A stretch of 64,000 nucleotides of DNA from Taxillus chinensis (taxonomy: Eukaryota; Streptophyta; Magnoliopsida; Santalales; Loranthaceae), in assembly GCA_023512835.1 (NCBI GenBank), contig CM042087.1, forward strand, positions 15,904,853 to 15,968,852, written 5' to 3'. Positions 10,311-21,070 of this stretch are shown here, piece after piece. The position numbers were made by a program, and so were the translations under genes. How positions within the stretch are numbered: the first letter of the stretch is position 1; the number at the start of each line of letters is the position of its first letter. The notes under the pieces are model-generated. The model searched no databases. It was not told the DNA's origin and worked only from the letters and a program-made list of their open reading frames with translations.

Positions 10311-10706
10311 TGATATCCTCACTAAACCTTTATCTATTGAGTTGTTTGATAGGGGGGGTGTTTTTTGGGGGGGGGGTGGGGGAGTGTTTTTTTTTTTTCC
10401 CCCATGGGGGGGAAAGGGGTTGGGATACAAACCAAGAATTTTATATTTTAAACATCTACAACAGGATTCAAGAGGGGGGGGGGGGGGCGATGTGGGTTGT
10501 CTATACAGTGTCCTCCTCACACCTAAGGTGTTAATAGGGTTCCCCCTTCTTCTTTGTAATTAGTTGGCAAAGGGGGAGAAGAAGATACTGTGTCCAGGGG
10601 GAGTATAGTGGGAGGAGTTCAGGGGGAGTTTTTTTTTTTTGGAGCCTTGAAGTCGAAGGCTCGTAGATTGTTCACATATGTTGCCAACAATTCAAAAGGG
10701 GGAGAT
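10311..10706 (+). other. C1 3' untranslated region with G/T runs, Gypsy LTR sliver and polypurine tracts
   Basis: 10311-10345 finishes RNase H. 10350-10415 is nearly all G and T homopolymers. About 10395-10475 resembles the minus-strand Gypsy LTR sequence at 16583-16650 (GGGATACAAACC, ACATCTACAACA). Another G-run lies at 10472-10488. GGGGGAG tracts occur near 10570, 10598, 10622 and 10698; the last abuts the LTR. Confidence 0.65.
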
Positions 10707-12308
10707 TGTTGTTCCCATGGTGCTTTGGTTGTCATTGTTGTCAACCGAATGCGAAAGTGGGCGAATGCATAGTCGAAGATCCATATTGGGTTGGATAATT
10801 TCGCAGAGTGATCTCTTAGAGTGAGCTTGTAAAGGGAGTCTAACCATGTACTTACGGAGTCAAAGATTTGGGTCGAAGATCTAGAGACTCATAGACTCAC
10901 AAGGTTGAAGATCAGATGACTCAAAGATATGTAGAGTCGAAGATCATCAGACCATTAGGCTTGAAGCATCACCGAAGGAACACAGGGTCACAGACTCGTA
11001 GATCCATAGGGTCGAAGATTCGAAGACCCAAGTTGTAATCAGATGAAGAGCAGCATCTTGGAGAGTCGAAGACTTGTAGGCTCGAAGACCCGTCGGGTGT
11101 AGAGTGGCAACATTATAAAGTCAAAGCGTATAGGGTCGAAGCTCGTAGGGTTGAAGATTGGGAGACCCATTGATGTGAGCAGATGATTAGCCAAGGTAGA
11201 ATGAGGTTGTCGCTGGTTCAAAAGTGGAGACATGAAGACTCGAAGAATTGTAGAGTGAAATTTAGTTGATCACTTGGTCTAACCTAGATTCGAAGTCGAA
11301 GAATAGAAGAATTGGAAGATCAATTCGAAGATCCAAGGCTCGAACATTCAAACTCAAAGATTCGAAGGTGAAGACTCGGAGGTAGTAGCATGTGTACCTG
11401 GAGAGGTAACAGCAAAGCTATGAGGCATACATTTTCGAGGCTGTGGCTAGTTGAAGGAGCGAAACATGCTAAAGGACGCCGTTTACGTAAGTTATCACTC
11501 AGACAACGTTTTCGAGCACGCTAAGTATTTGAAAACATGTAGATGTCATCTAAGGCTGACTTAATCAGTTTCAACGATGAAGATCAAAAGGTAAAATATG
11601 CTTAACCCTAGGAGAAGGGTTTCTTACTATGACCGTCCTATAAAAGCAAGGTAGATGCCATACTTCAAACAAGCATCAAAATATTAGAAAACACAAGAAA
11701 GGTATCTTGTGCAATACAAAAAGTTGATGCAGAGAAGTTCGTAAGATATACACAGAAAGAAAGAGGAAGTTTGTAAGTGAGATAACCGTGAGTTAATCTA
11801 TCTTGGCAAATGAGTTTGGCAAATTGTGAGTTTGGCAAATGAGTGGTTGAAGGTCAAGTAGTGCAAACGATTGAATACGTAGGAACAGGTTGTGTTAGAT
11901 AGTTTGTCACAGTGAGTGAGCACTATAGTAATACTGTTTTTGTATTTGCATTTAAGAGAAAAGAGAGTTAATCCTATTATAAAAAGGGTTAGACCCTATT
12001 GTATTGAAAGCATATAGTGGATTGGACTCGGTGGAGGTACACCCTCACCACTGTAGAGTAGATCACATTGATCGAATCACGTAAACCGTGTGTCTTTGTC
12101 TTTTACTTCCCATACATATCTGTTGTTAATCTGATATTGCATAAGATACTGAAATACCACCCAAAGAAGAATCACATCTATAGAATACCTCTGAGTATCA
12201 TACTACTCTTAAAACTATAAGAAATAGTTTTAAGTATACAGATTCACCCCCCTCTCTATATACACATATATATACCCAGACGATCTTGCTTGGATCTTGA
12301 GAATATCA
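10707..12308 (+). repeat. 3' LTR of C1 (1602 bp)
   Basis: TGTTGTTCCC at the start directly after a purine tract (AAAAGGGGGAGAT); GAATATCA at the end. It is collinear with 7235-8785, with the same TCGAAG-type repeats. Confidence 0.85.
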
Positions 12309-12930
12309 ATTCCAGACACTCAGAAGCTAAGCAGAACCAGGTTTCAGGGTCACTGCTACTACTGTGTAGTATGGGGTCATATAACCAGATTCTGTTGGTG
12401 GAGGTATCCAGTACAAGGTTCTAGAACTGAGATGAAGACATCTAGAAAGAACTTGTACAAGTCTGAAAGAAGGAAACCAGTTAGAAGTTTCTGCACTTAC
12501 TATAAAAAACAAGGACATGATGAGACTTCATGCTGGTGGAAACCAAAGCCCATTACCACGAAACAACAAGTTTTCTATACTTGCAAACTTGGTGGTTTGT
12601 GATAAGTGTGGCAGTGAACGTCATAGTGCAAGAAAAGTGCTTATTCCTGAGTAAAATAAGAAAAAGAACACTCTGAAGATTCAAGAGAAGAAAAAAGGGA
12701 AAGCATCTTAGAAGACTGTAAAGCCTAAGCCTCAAGGGGAGTGCTTCAAGTCTAAAGTAAAACAGGAAGAGCACTTCAAGTCTAAAGTAAAACAAGTCTA
12801 CATGGCTAAGGGAAAGGAAGTGGCTCATATTGCTGAGATTGCATTGAAAACTGATATCAAGGATAGACAGTGGATAGTGGCTGTTCAGGTGATAGAAAAC
12901 AAGACTCATAGCTGACATATAACTAAGGTT
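12309..12930 (+). pseudogene. C2 gag zinc-knuckle region
   Basis: Directly after C1 the frame reads I-P-D-T-Q-K and then a CCHC knuckle at about 12354-12395 (C-Y-Y-C, W-G-H, R-F-C). A second knuckle near 12499-12535 has its second Cys changed to Tyr (C-T-Y-Y, Q-G-H, T-S-C). The frame closes at 12602 and the following 300 bp is Lys/Glu-rich with stops. CCHC knuckles bind element RNA in the capsid. It joins the gag fragment ending at 7234. Confidence 0.7.
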
Positions 12931-13814
12931 GAAGGGAATGAACTCTGGTATAGAAGACTGGGACATCTCAATTAGTAGAACATGAGGAGGCTTGTAAACT
13001 ACAAGGTCATTAAAGATATCCCAGGCATCAAAAGAGAAAGAGAGCATGTCTGCTTAGTATGCTTACATGGAAAACAGACCAAATTTTATTACAAAGTGAA
13101 GGAGTATAGCTCAGAAGTAGCTTTAGAAATTGTTCATGCTGACTTTCGTGGACCTATGAGGAACAAGGGACTCAATAGTGAATGATATTTCATCTCGTTT
13201 GTAGATGACTTCACCAGAAAACGTGTATTATGTATGTAAGGCACAAGACAGAAGCTCTGGAGTGCTTCAAAAAGTATAGAAGAATGGTTAAAAATGATAG
13301 TGGTCGCACAATCAAGATTTTAAGATCTGATCAGGGTACTAAGTTTACCAATGAAGCCTTTGAAAGGTACTTGAACAAACATGAGATTCAACATCAATTA
13401 TCAGCAACAAGAACTCCACAGTAAAATGAGGTTGTTGAAAAGAAGAATAGGGCTATTATTGAAATAAGCAGAACCTTACTGATGTAAGCTAATCTCCATG
13501 CAAGGTTCTAGACAGAGGCAACAAGAATAGTAGTACATCTACTGAACAGAGTAACATTGAGGCTAAGATCAGACTGCACACCTTATGAATTATGGTGTGG
13601 AAAGAAGTCAACAGCCAAGTACTTCAGAATCTTTGAAAGCATTTGCTTTGTGAAGATAAAGGAGTAAGGAAGAGGCAAGTTTCATGCCAGATCTGAGGAA
13701 GGAACATTTGTTGGGTATTCATATCAGACAAAAGGATATAGAGTATTTGTTCCAAAACTTGGAAAGGTCATAACTTCTAGCGAAGTTGAAGTTGATGAGA
13801 ACTAGAACAAGGAT
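12931..13814 (+). pseudogene. C2 GAG-pre-integrase and integrase
   Basis: 12942-13100 gives L-W-Y-R-R-L-G-H-L and C-L-V-C-L-H-G-K-Q, the H2C2-like region before integrase. 13130-13560 gives H-A-D-F-R-G-P-M (first catalytic Asp), F-V-D-D-F-T, L-R-S-D-Q-G (second Asp) and V-V-E-K-K-N (Glu). Stops interrupt it near 12974, 13183, 13424 and 13485, with a shift near 13230. Integrase would insert the cDNA into the chromosome; this copy is dead. Confidence 0.8.
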
Positions 13815-14845
13815 GTGAATGAATATAAAGATCCAGAATTTGAGGAAGAGGAACCTCAGAAAGAAGATGAATCTGAGCATAAAAAGGAAAAGAAGAAGGA
13901 AGAAATAGAATCAGAGAAGTCTAATGAAGATGAGGAAGTAGAATCCAATCCTGGAGAAGAGTCAAGTAAAAGAACTAGGAGGACAAGGTCTAGTGTGCAT
14001 GACAAGGATCAGATCCTTAGTGATCCCAATGCAGGTGTGACCACCACGAGAAAATTTGCTAGAGCTACTACACTTCTATCACAAATAGAACCAAAATTTG
14101 TTGGAGAAGCAGTAGAGGTCACAACAATGAATGAGGAGTTGGATCAAATAGAGAAGAACAAGACATGAGAGCTGGTTCCTAGACCAAAGAACAAGAATGT
14201 CATTGGTACAAAGTGGGTATTCAGGAATAAACCGAATGGGGATGACAAGGTTGTAAGGAACAAGGCACGACTGGTATGCAAAGGGTACACACAGATTGAG
14301 GGCATTGATATAGATGAAACATTTGCACCAGTGGCAAGGCTAGAAACAATCAGGATGTTTGTTGCATTAGCAGCACACAAAAAATTCAAAGTTTATCAAA
14401 TGAATATGAAGTTTGTATTTCTAAATGGATTACTAAAAGAAGATGTTTATATTGAGCAACCATATGGAGTACAGATTTCTGATAATGAGACACATATATG
14501 CCAATTGAAAAAGCTTTGTATGGCCTGAAGCAAGCTCCTAGAGCATGGTATAGTCGATTGGATGAGTATTTAAAAAGAATGAATTTCAATAGAGAAATAA
14601 TGGATGACAACCTGTATATTTTGAATTCAGATAGAGGACAGCTGGCTACCATTGTCTATGTAGATGACATTATTTTCGAAGGAAGTTACTCAGGGTTATA
14701 TGAAGAATTTTCTAAAAGAATGAGTAATGAATTTGAAATGTCTCTCATAGGAGAATTGACCTACTTCTTAGAATTGCAAATCAAGCAGATTACTATGGGT
14801 ATATTTATATCTCAGCACAAGTATGCTAAGGAATTACTAAAGAAG
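13815..14845 (+). pseudogene. C2 acidic linker and reverse transcriptase (first part)
   Basis: 13815-14168 is a Glu/Lys-rich linker (about 40% charged), typical of the low-complexity bridge between integrase and RT, followed by a stop (14166). RT follows: [33 protein letters not shown] and Y-V-D-D (about 14658). A shift near 14500 divides it. It is cut at 14845 by a solo LTR and resumes at 16434. Confidence 0.85.
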
Positions 14846-16428
14846 TGTTGTTCCCGCGAGGTTGAGTTGTCATTGTTGTCAACATGTTGCAGGAAACGGA
14901 ATTCGCAAGCTTGAACGTCTAGGTCGAAGATCCGTACTTGGTTGGATAACTTCGTAGAGTGATCTCTTAGAGTGAGCTCGTAGAGGGAGTCTACCTATGT
15001 ACGTTCTGACTTGAAGGTCATAGATCAGAAGACTCGAAGGTCATAGATCAGAAGACTCAAAGGTCGTAGATCAAAAGACTCGAAGGTCGAAGACTCGCAG
15101 GATGTAGACTAACAGACCATGAGGCTCGTAGCATCCTCAAAGGACCACAGGGTCGAAGCCTCGTAGGGGTACAGGGTCGAAGCCTCGAAGGGACATAGGG
15201 TCGTAGGGTCATAGACTCAAGGTGCAGACAGATGTAGAGCCGCGTCTCGCAGATTCGAAGCTAAGACTCGTTGAGTCGTATCACGTAGGGTCATAGACTG
15301 AAGCTCGCAGGGTCGTAGGACCTCTTGCACAGACCCGAAAGTATCTACTAACCAAGGCAGAATGCAGTTGTCCGACTCGAAGACTCGTAGAGCTTAAAAG
15401 CTCGTAGCACTGATTCTGACCTAGCTTCGAAGCTAGAAAGCAGAAGTATTGAAAGATGAATGCCCTTGGTTCAAAGACTCAGACTCGAAGAATCAAAGAG
15501 GAAGACTCGTGGACGCATAGAAAGGCTACGAGGCAATATCTCCGAGGCTGTAGCTTGTGAAAGGAACGGAGCACACTACGAAGGAGTGAAACGCGTGGAC
15601 GCTCACCGTTTTAGTAAGTTGTTACCCAGGCAGTGGTTTTAAGTACTGCAAAACACGTGGACGTCATCCGAGAGAGGTGTAACTTGTTTCTACGGTGAAG
15701 ATCACAGGCTGAAACATGCTTAACCCTAGCTGGAGGGTTTCGGACTTCGGCCGGCCTATAAAAAGCAAGGAATGTGCCTGACGTAAGTAATGCGCTGAAT
15801 AATATTCTTTGTGCAGTGAAAAAACGTATCTGCAGAGATACAAAAGGCGACGCAGAGTAGTTCATACACACAGAGAGAGGGAGATTGAAAGAAAGATAAC
15901 AGTGAGTTTGTCCATCTTTCTTCCTTATACATTTGGTGAACAGATTGTGAGTCCGACATAGGAGTGATTGAAGGTCGAGCATAGCAAACGGTCCACAGCG
16001 CAAGAGTAGATTGCGCAGGTAGATTTTTACAGTGAGTAAAGTCTAGAGCAATACTGTTTTTGTATTTGCATTGAAAAGAAGAGAGAGTTGATCCTATTTG
16101 TAAAAAGGGCTAGACCGTACTGTACTACAAGATACATAGTGGATTGGACTTGGTGTAGGTACACCCTCACCACCGTGGAATAGATCACATTGATCAAACC
16201 ACGTATATTATGTGTCTCTGTCTTTCTTTCCCATACATGCTTGCTTGTGACTGATTTTGCATGAGACACTAATACATCACCCAAATGAAGACCGCATCAG
16301 TGAAGGAACTCTCCTAAGTATCCTACTTATAAAACTTAATGAAAAGTTTTATAGTATACAGATTCACCCCCCTCTCTGTATACAAACCCTTATTTAAAGA
16401 TAACTGTGCTTGGAACCTAGGAATATCA
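14846..16428 (+). mobile_element. Solo LTR of the C1/C2 Copia family (1583 bp)
   Basis: TGTTGTTCCC at the start and GGAATATCA at the end, flanked by perfect AGAAG duplications (14841-14845 and 16429-16433). Removing it rejoins the RT frame (K-E-L-L-K-K then Y-G-M-E-D). No internal region is present, so it is a solo LTR from LTR-LTR recombination. Confidence 0.9.
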
Positions 16429-16517
16429 AGAAGTATGGTATGGAAGATCCCGAGCCTATTGGAACCACAATGGCTACAGACTGCAAACTACACAAGGATC
16501 AGAAGGCACTAATGTGA
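16429..16517 (+). pseudogene. C2 reverse transcriptase (middle fragment)
   Basis: Reads K-K-Y-G-M-E-D-P-E-P, matching C1 at 9398-9480. It is cut at 16517 by the solo Gypsy LTR (duplication TGTGA at 16513-16517) and resumes at 27668. Confidence 0.8.
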
Positions 16518-16789
16518 TGTCACGCCCCAGATTTCCAACCCGAGGAAATCGGTACGTGACTCCCCTTGTACCCACACGGAGGGCAAAGGGGTTAGGATAC
16601 AAACCCCGAATATAACATTTTAAAACATCCACAACACATTCAAGAAAGAAATGTTCATTAATCCACAATCCAAATCAGTCTTTATTACAACAAAATCCTC
16701 TTTTCCATCCATCCCCGCTGGGGTTACAACAATTCCCACAAAATAACATAAATAAAAGACAGTAAAGTAACTAAGGTCTTCCACCTTGG
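16518..16789 (-). mobile_element. Solo Gypsy LTR, first piece
   Basis: Starts TGTCACGCCCC on the plus strand, which is the 3' end of the LTR read on the minus strand. It continues at 26146 after the nested G1. TSD TGTGA at 16513-16517 and 27663-27667. Host sequence at the break (CCACCTTGG / GTCCCACCTAACGCC) matches the uninterrupted relative at 44875-44900. Confidence 0.85.
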
Positions 16790-17223
16790 TGTAAGGACCC
16801 GTACCTTGAGTTAGTCACAGTTTTGCCTTATGAGTAGAGTTTTTTCTAGATTTTGACCTAGTGAATGGGCTTAAATGAATTCACGTGCAAAAGAAAAGAT
16901 GCTTAGAATGATGTCCTCTATCTACCACAGAAGTTTCAGGCCAAATGGACGTGTATGTGAGGTGCACGTGAAATGGGTCCATTTCACGTGCAAGTGTGGT
17001 TGTCTTCTAAATGATGCAAGGAGGCTAGGGGTGAAGTTTGAGCGCATTTGGAGTGCATATGGAATTGCACATGAATTGGGGAATTCACGTTCAAATTGGC
17101 ATGCAGCCATATTTTTGCATGGTTCCCTTGGTTTTGACATTCTAATGATCTTTCTCCAAAGGACCATGTTGAAATTCTGAGTATTCTGGCCTATATGGGT
17201 GTGGAAAGGTGCTAACTTGTGTG

Positions 17224-17301
17224 ATCAAAACTACGTCGTTTTGATCCTGGGATTTACTTAATCAAAACTACATCGTTTTGATGTGGGTAGTGTCTATATA
17301 A
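17224..17301 (+). promoter_or_regulatory. Twin ACGT palindromes and TATA box, G1 5' LTR
   Basis: Two copies of a 22-bp near-palindrome with arms ATCAAAAC and GTTTTGAT around a six-base ACGT-type centre, at 17224-17245 and 17261-17282 (the second has CATC in place of CGTC). CTATATAA follows at 17294-17301. A core promoter in U3 is a reasonable inference. Confidence 0.7.
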
Positions 17302-17355
17302 TGAGGGCTTGAGTTTGAGTTTAGGGTTCTTGTGTTCTTCTTTGCTGCGCTCTGC

Positions 17356-17384
17356 GCAGAGAGAGAGAGAGAGAGAGAGAGAGG
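17356..17384 (+). repeat. (GA)n microsatellite in LTR leader
   Basis: About 14 GA units just downstream of the TATA box, in the presumed 5' untranslated part of the transcript. The 3' LTR has it at 24789-24813. Confidence 0.9.
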
Positions 17385-18757
17385 AGTCTCCTGGGCGATT
17401 GCCGTGGTGGTTCGCGTCGTTGGAAGGTGTCTAGCGTGGAGGTTAGGACAAAAGTCTGAGGTAGGGATTCCTGTTCTTCCTAACTCTCCTCTGTTCCAGG
17501 ATGTTCACCTATATATATATATATGTAAATCCATATAGGTGTGATCTCCTATATGGATGTTGGCCTTCAGTGGCATGTTCTATTGATTCTGATGTTGAAT
17601 TTGGCCTGAGGATTTTCTGGGTTTGTTTATGCCCACCATGTGTTTGATGAAATGTCCGTGAGGCCGCACACTATGTATTTGATAAAATGTCTCGTGAGGG
17701 CTGCATGCCATGTATTCAATATAATGCCTGTGAGACCTTGTATATGGGTGTCCGATGATATACTTGCGTGACTGGTGTGTCTTGTGTTTGACTTGTATTT
17801 GATTTTAAGCCTATGAGGCTGATGTGTGTGGCTTGTATCTGACCATGTTGGTCCTTCGAGATAAAGTGTAAATGCTTTGTCTTGAGTTTACATGTTGAGA
17901 TGTAATGCTATGCCGTTCGTTGATCTGTTTGAGACCGAGCCGAGATATGGGCCAGGCACAATAGCTGGACCCCTTTGAGATTTGGCCAGGACGTGGTCCT
18001 GAGTCTCGGTGTAGCACTCACGACGGTGGGCTAAGTCTACACCCATTCCTGAGGGTAGGTATGGCGCCCGAGGAGGTGGTTGACCATATCCGACTCGGGT
18101 GGAAAATGTTGCATTGGTGTCCATGCAACATTCACCTGGATGTGGTATGTCATGTCGCCGTGGTGGCGGGGTGTCCTCTCGCCCTTCGGTGCGGGCTCGG
18201 GTAAAGAGTGTTTACTTGGGTGATGTTTGCTTGCTTTAGCCTTAGGCACGACACGAGCACAAGCATACACATATCATGCATGTTGTAAAGCGGGACAGGT
18301 CCGGGGAGACCGGATCCCTACTGAGCTATGGTTTGCTCACCCCTCCTATAAACTGTTCTTTTCCAGGGTTTAGCAGGCGGTAGGTGAAGGCCGAGGAGCT
18401 AGGCCCCTGAGGCCGGGAGTTTTATGTTATTTCCTTTGTTGTACTCTGGTTTTATGTGTTTGGAATTTCGTTTGGTTTTATTTGGGGCTTCATAGGGGTT
18501 TTTCCCCCGACTGGGTTGTAATAAACATTTAGTCGTTGAGATGAAATAAAATGAAATGTTATTCAATTTGTGTTTGTGTGCATGGTTTGGGAGCAGGAGC
18601 ATGCCCCTTGGCATGTTAGCCTGGTTGTGCAGGTTTGGGACAAGACCCGTGCCAGAAGTCCTTTTAAGGTGCTTACACCAACCCCTTGTCCCTTTGGGTG
18701 TGGGCATGGGCAGTCACTACTCATTTCCAAGTGGAAGGAAATTGGGGCGTGACAATA

Positions 18758-19223
18758 TGGTATCGAGCGATAGTTCATGGTCTGGTGGACCTAGGATAGT
18801 GGGGAGGCCTGGGCGCTTCGAGACTCTTAGGAGGCGGTTTAGGACACGCCTGATCAACGTGGTCCTATCCTGGTTTTCTGGGGGTGTACTCGGGGGTAGT
18901 TAGACCAAGGAGTAGGGCATTTGCCTTTGGGTTGAGGGTGCATACATGAATTGGCATTAGGGCACTAGTTTAATTTCGGTATGAGTATTGTGATTGGACA
19001 TGCTATGTTGCTGAAACTTGTTGCTAAAAACAAAATTTTGTTGCTTTGTGAAATTCGGTGATTTTCTCGTGAGGCTTGTTGCTATGAATTGCTGCTGTGT
19101 ACTTCGTGATTTACCTGTGTGTTTAAATGTAAAATGTTGCTTGAGTACCTCATGGCCCATGGGGATGAGGGTGTGTAGAGCTTGAGAGAAGTCGATCCTA
19201 GTTTGGTTTAAATTATGTAGACT
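18758..19223 (+). other. G1 primer-binding site and leader
   Basis: TGGTATCGAGCG at 18758-18769 corresponds to the initiator tRNA-Met complement TGGTATCAGAGC, with the A of CAG missing. The leader to 19223 shows no ORF of note. G3 has the intact TGGTATCAGAGC. Confidence 0.75.
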
Positions 19224-20584
19224 ATGCCTCCTAGGAGAGTAACCCGAGCTACTCCAGTGTAGAAGATGAATCTTCGCACGTGCTGGGAGAGGAAAGAGGA
19301 CAGAGATGTAGAGGGCGATGATCCCCTGGAGCGGATCATGGCCCAAGTCCGGGCCCTAAGTGAGAACGTGCAAGGCATGCGTGAGGACCTTAGAGGAGAG
19401 ATCCTAAACGAGGTGCGTCAGGGAGATGATGGCACGACGGGCGGTGCCACCCTCTCCACCCCGTGAGGCGGAACCTCCGTGTAGGCGGGGAAGTGCCGGT
19501 GAGGCGGGAAGAGGGAGACGTGTTGACGCAGTTCCGAAAGGAACACCCACCAAGGTTCAAGGGAGGAGCTAAACCTCTAGGAGCAGAGCACCGACCGCGG
19601 CGGATCGAGCATGTGTTCTCCTTTCTTCGACCCCGGGAGGAAGACAAAGTGAGACTAGCGGTCCGGCGGTTGGAGGAGGAAGCCTTGGAATGGTGGCTTA
19701 GCATCTCAGGAAGCCGGGACATGGAGACCATGGCCTGGAATGAGTTCCTCCAGCTGTTCCATGATTCTTTCCAGAGTCATTGCGGTGGCGAAGCGGGAGG
19801 AGTTCAACGCCCTGAAGCGGGGATCGCGCTCGATGGCAGAGTATGAGCGAGATTTCCGGGGCTGAGTCGGTTTGCTCCGAAGCAATATCAAGGGAGGACC
19901 TGAAGGCCCATAAGTTTACCATGGGTCTCAAACCTGCCCTGAAGCAAAGGGTGGAGATGCTTGCGACCGAAGACCTATCTCGAAGTCGTGGACACCGCCA
20001 AGATTGTTGAGAGAGGATTAGAGGAGGGAAGACAGGCTCACATGGAGCGGATGGGGCGGAGCGCGCGACAAGCACGGTGAAACCAAGAGGTAGAAGGTTG
20101 AGCCCGGGAGTGGGACTTTTCCCAAGGATAGGGGCCAAGCTTCAATGGCTCCACCCAGATCCCGTTACTTTGGAGGACAGGGGAGTGCTTGGCTGGGAAC
20201 TTCCCAAGCGGGTGTACCTGTTGTGGCCTGTCAGGGCACGTCAAACGTGAGTGCCCCAAGCAATACTTGACGTGTCATAGCCGTGGGAAGGTGGGACACA
20301 TCAGCAAGGTGTGTTTCAAGAAGGGGAACAACCTGGGAACCGGAAGCTTAGCACAAGGGAGCAGGGGTGGGACCCAATTTCGGGCCCCGGCCCCTAAGCC
20401 AGGACATTCGTGGCGGGCCGGTCGGGCTAGTTCCGGTCACACTAGGCCACGGGGGGAGAGGCAACCACAAGGAGGATCGGAGGGGCATCCCAGGTGGACT
20501 GCAGCAGGAGCAAAAGGGAAGGCAAGTGAGGCTAGTGGTGGGGCAAGCCAAGGCAGGTGTTCGCGCTTACCTCGGCACCAGTGA
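19224..20584 (+). pseudogene. G1 gag
   Basis: It starts M-P-P-R-R-V-T-R-A-T at 19224, as in G2 (37033) and G3 (59733). A stop follows within 15 codons because CTG is lost near 19258. Further parts lie in other frames: 19463-19846 (capsid-like F-L-R-P-R-E-E-D-K-V-R-L) and 20189-20584 with a CCHC knuckle (C-T-C-C-G-L-S-G-H-V-K-R-E-C) and a second one missing its second Cys (C-H-S-R). Gag forms the particle and binds RNA. Compared with G2, frames break mainly where CAG or CTG became CG or CGG. Confidence 0.85.
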
Positions 20585-21070
20585 AATGGAGGACTTACCA
20601 TCACCCTCCGAGGAAGGTGGAGCTGGACCTTCGGTGGTTCGAGGTACTATTCTAATATCTCGCACCGTTGTTGCCGCATTGTTTGATATCGGAGCTTCAT
20701 GCTCCCTGATTGCTAAGTCCTTGGTGGAGAGCCTTGGACTTGATTGTGTGGAGGCCGATAGACCTCGAGGGTCGAGTCCCCAATGGGAGGTGTGGAGTTG
20801 ATCCACCAAATGTGTCGAGAGTGTGCGCTTACGATAGGAGGGGTTGACCTCTCATTTGATTTGTACGTAATGCCCATGAGGACCTTTAGTTTGATTCGGG
20901 GGATGGACTGGTTGATGGCCTTTCAGGCTAAGATTGATCGCTATAGGCGACGGGTATCGTTTACTACACCCACAGGATCTTCCTGTATCCTAGTGGGTGA
21001 ATGGGATAGGGATGCTGGGAGAGCTGGACCGACGAGGGAGCTATGGGGCAATATTACCCATAGGCTTGCC
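20585..21070 (+). pseudogene. G1 aspartic protease
   Basis: Reads A-L-F-D-I-G-A-S near 20678-20702, where G2 and G3 have the active D-T-G-A-S, so the Thr next to the catalytic Asp is changed to Ile. A frameshift near 20765 moves the rest (M-G-G-V-E-L-I-H-Q) to another frame. Retropepsins cut the Gag-Pol polyprotein; this one would be impaired. Confidence 0.8.

Larger units (their letters stand above)
7235..12308 (+). mobile_element. C1: internally deleted Sirevirus-like Copia with two LTRs
   Basis: LTRs at 7235-8785 and 10707-12308 begin TGTTRTTCCC and end AATATCA. Flanks ATTCT (7230-7234) and ATTCC (12309-12313) are a near-perfect 5-bp duplication. The internal part lacks primer-binding site, gag, protease and integrase and begins directly in reverse transcriptase. 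Several GGGGGAG tracts precede the 3' LTR, a recognised Sirevirus trait. It is nested in C2, whose gag frame is restored when C1 is removed. Confidence 0.85.
16790..18754 (+). repeat. 5' LTR of G1 (1965 bp)
   Basis: Contains a twin palindrome and TATA box (17224-17301), a GA microsatellite (17356-17384), an AT palindrome near 17508-17570, and the conserved box with CTGAGCTATGG and GCTCACCCCTCCT at 18320-18348. Differs from the 3' LTR often at CTG/CAG (for example near 17857 and 17910). Confidence 0.9.

Noticed and set aside
10337..10563. Gly/Phe-rich open frames on both strands
   Set aside because: They are produced by G and T homopolymers and have no conserved motif.
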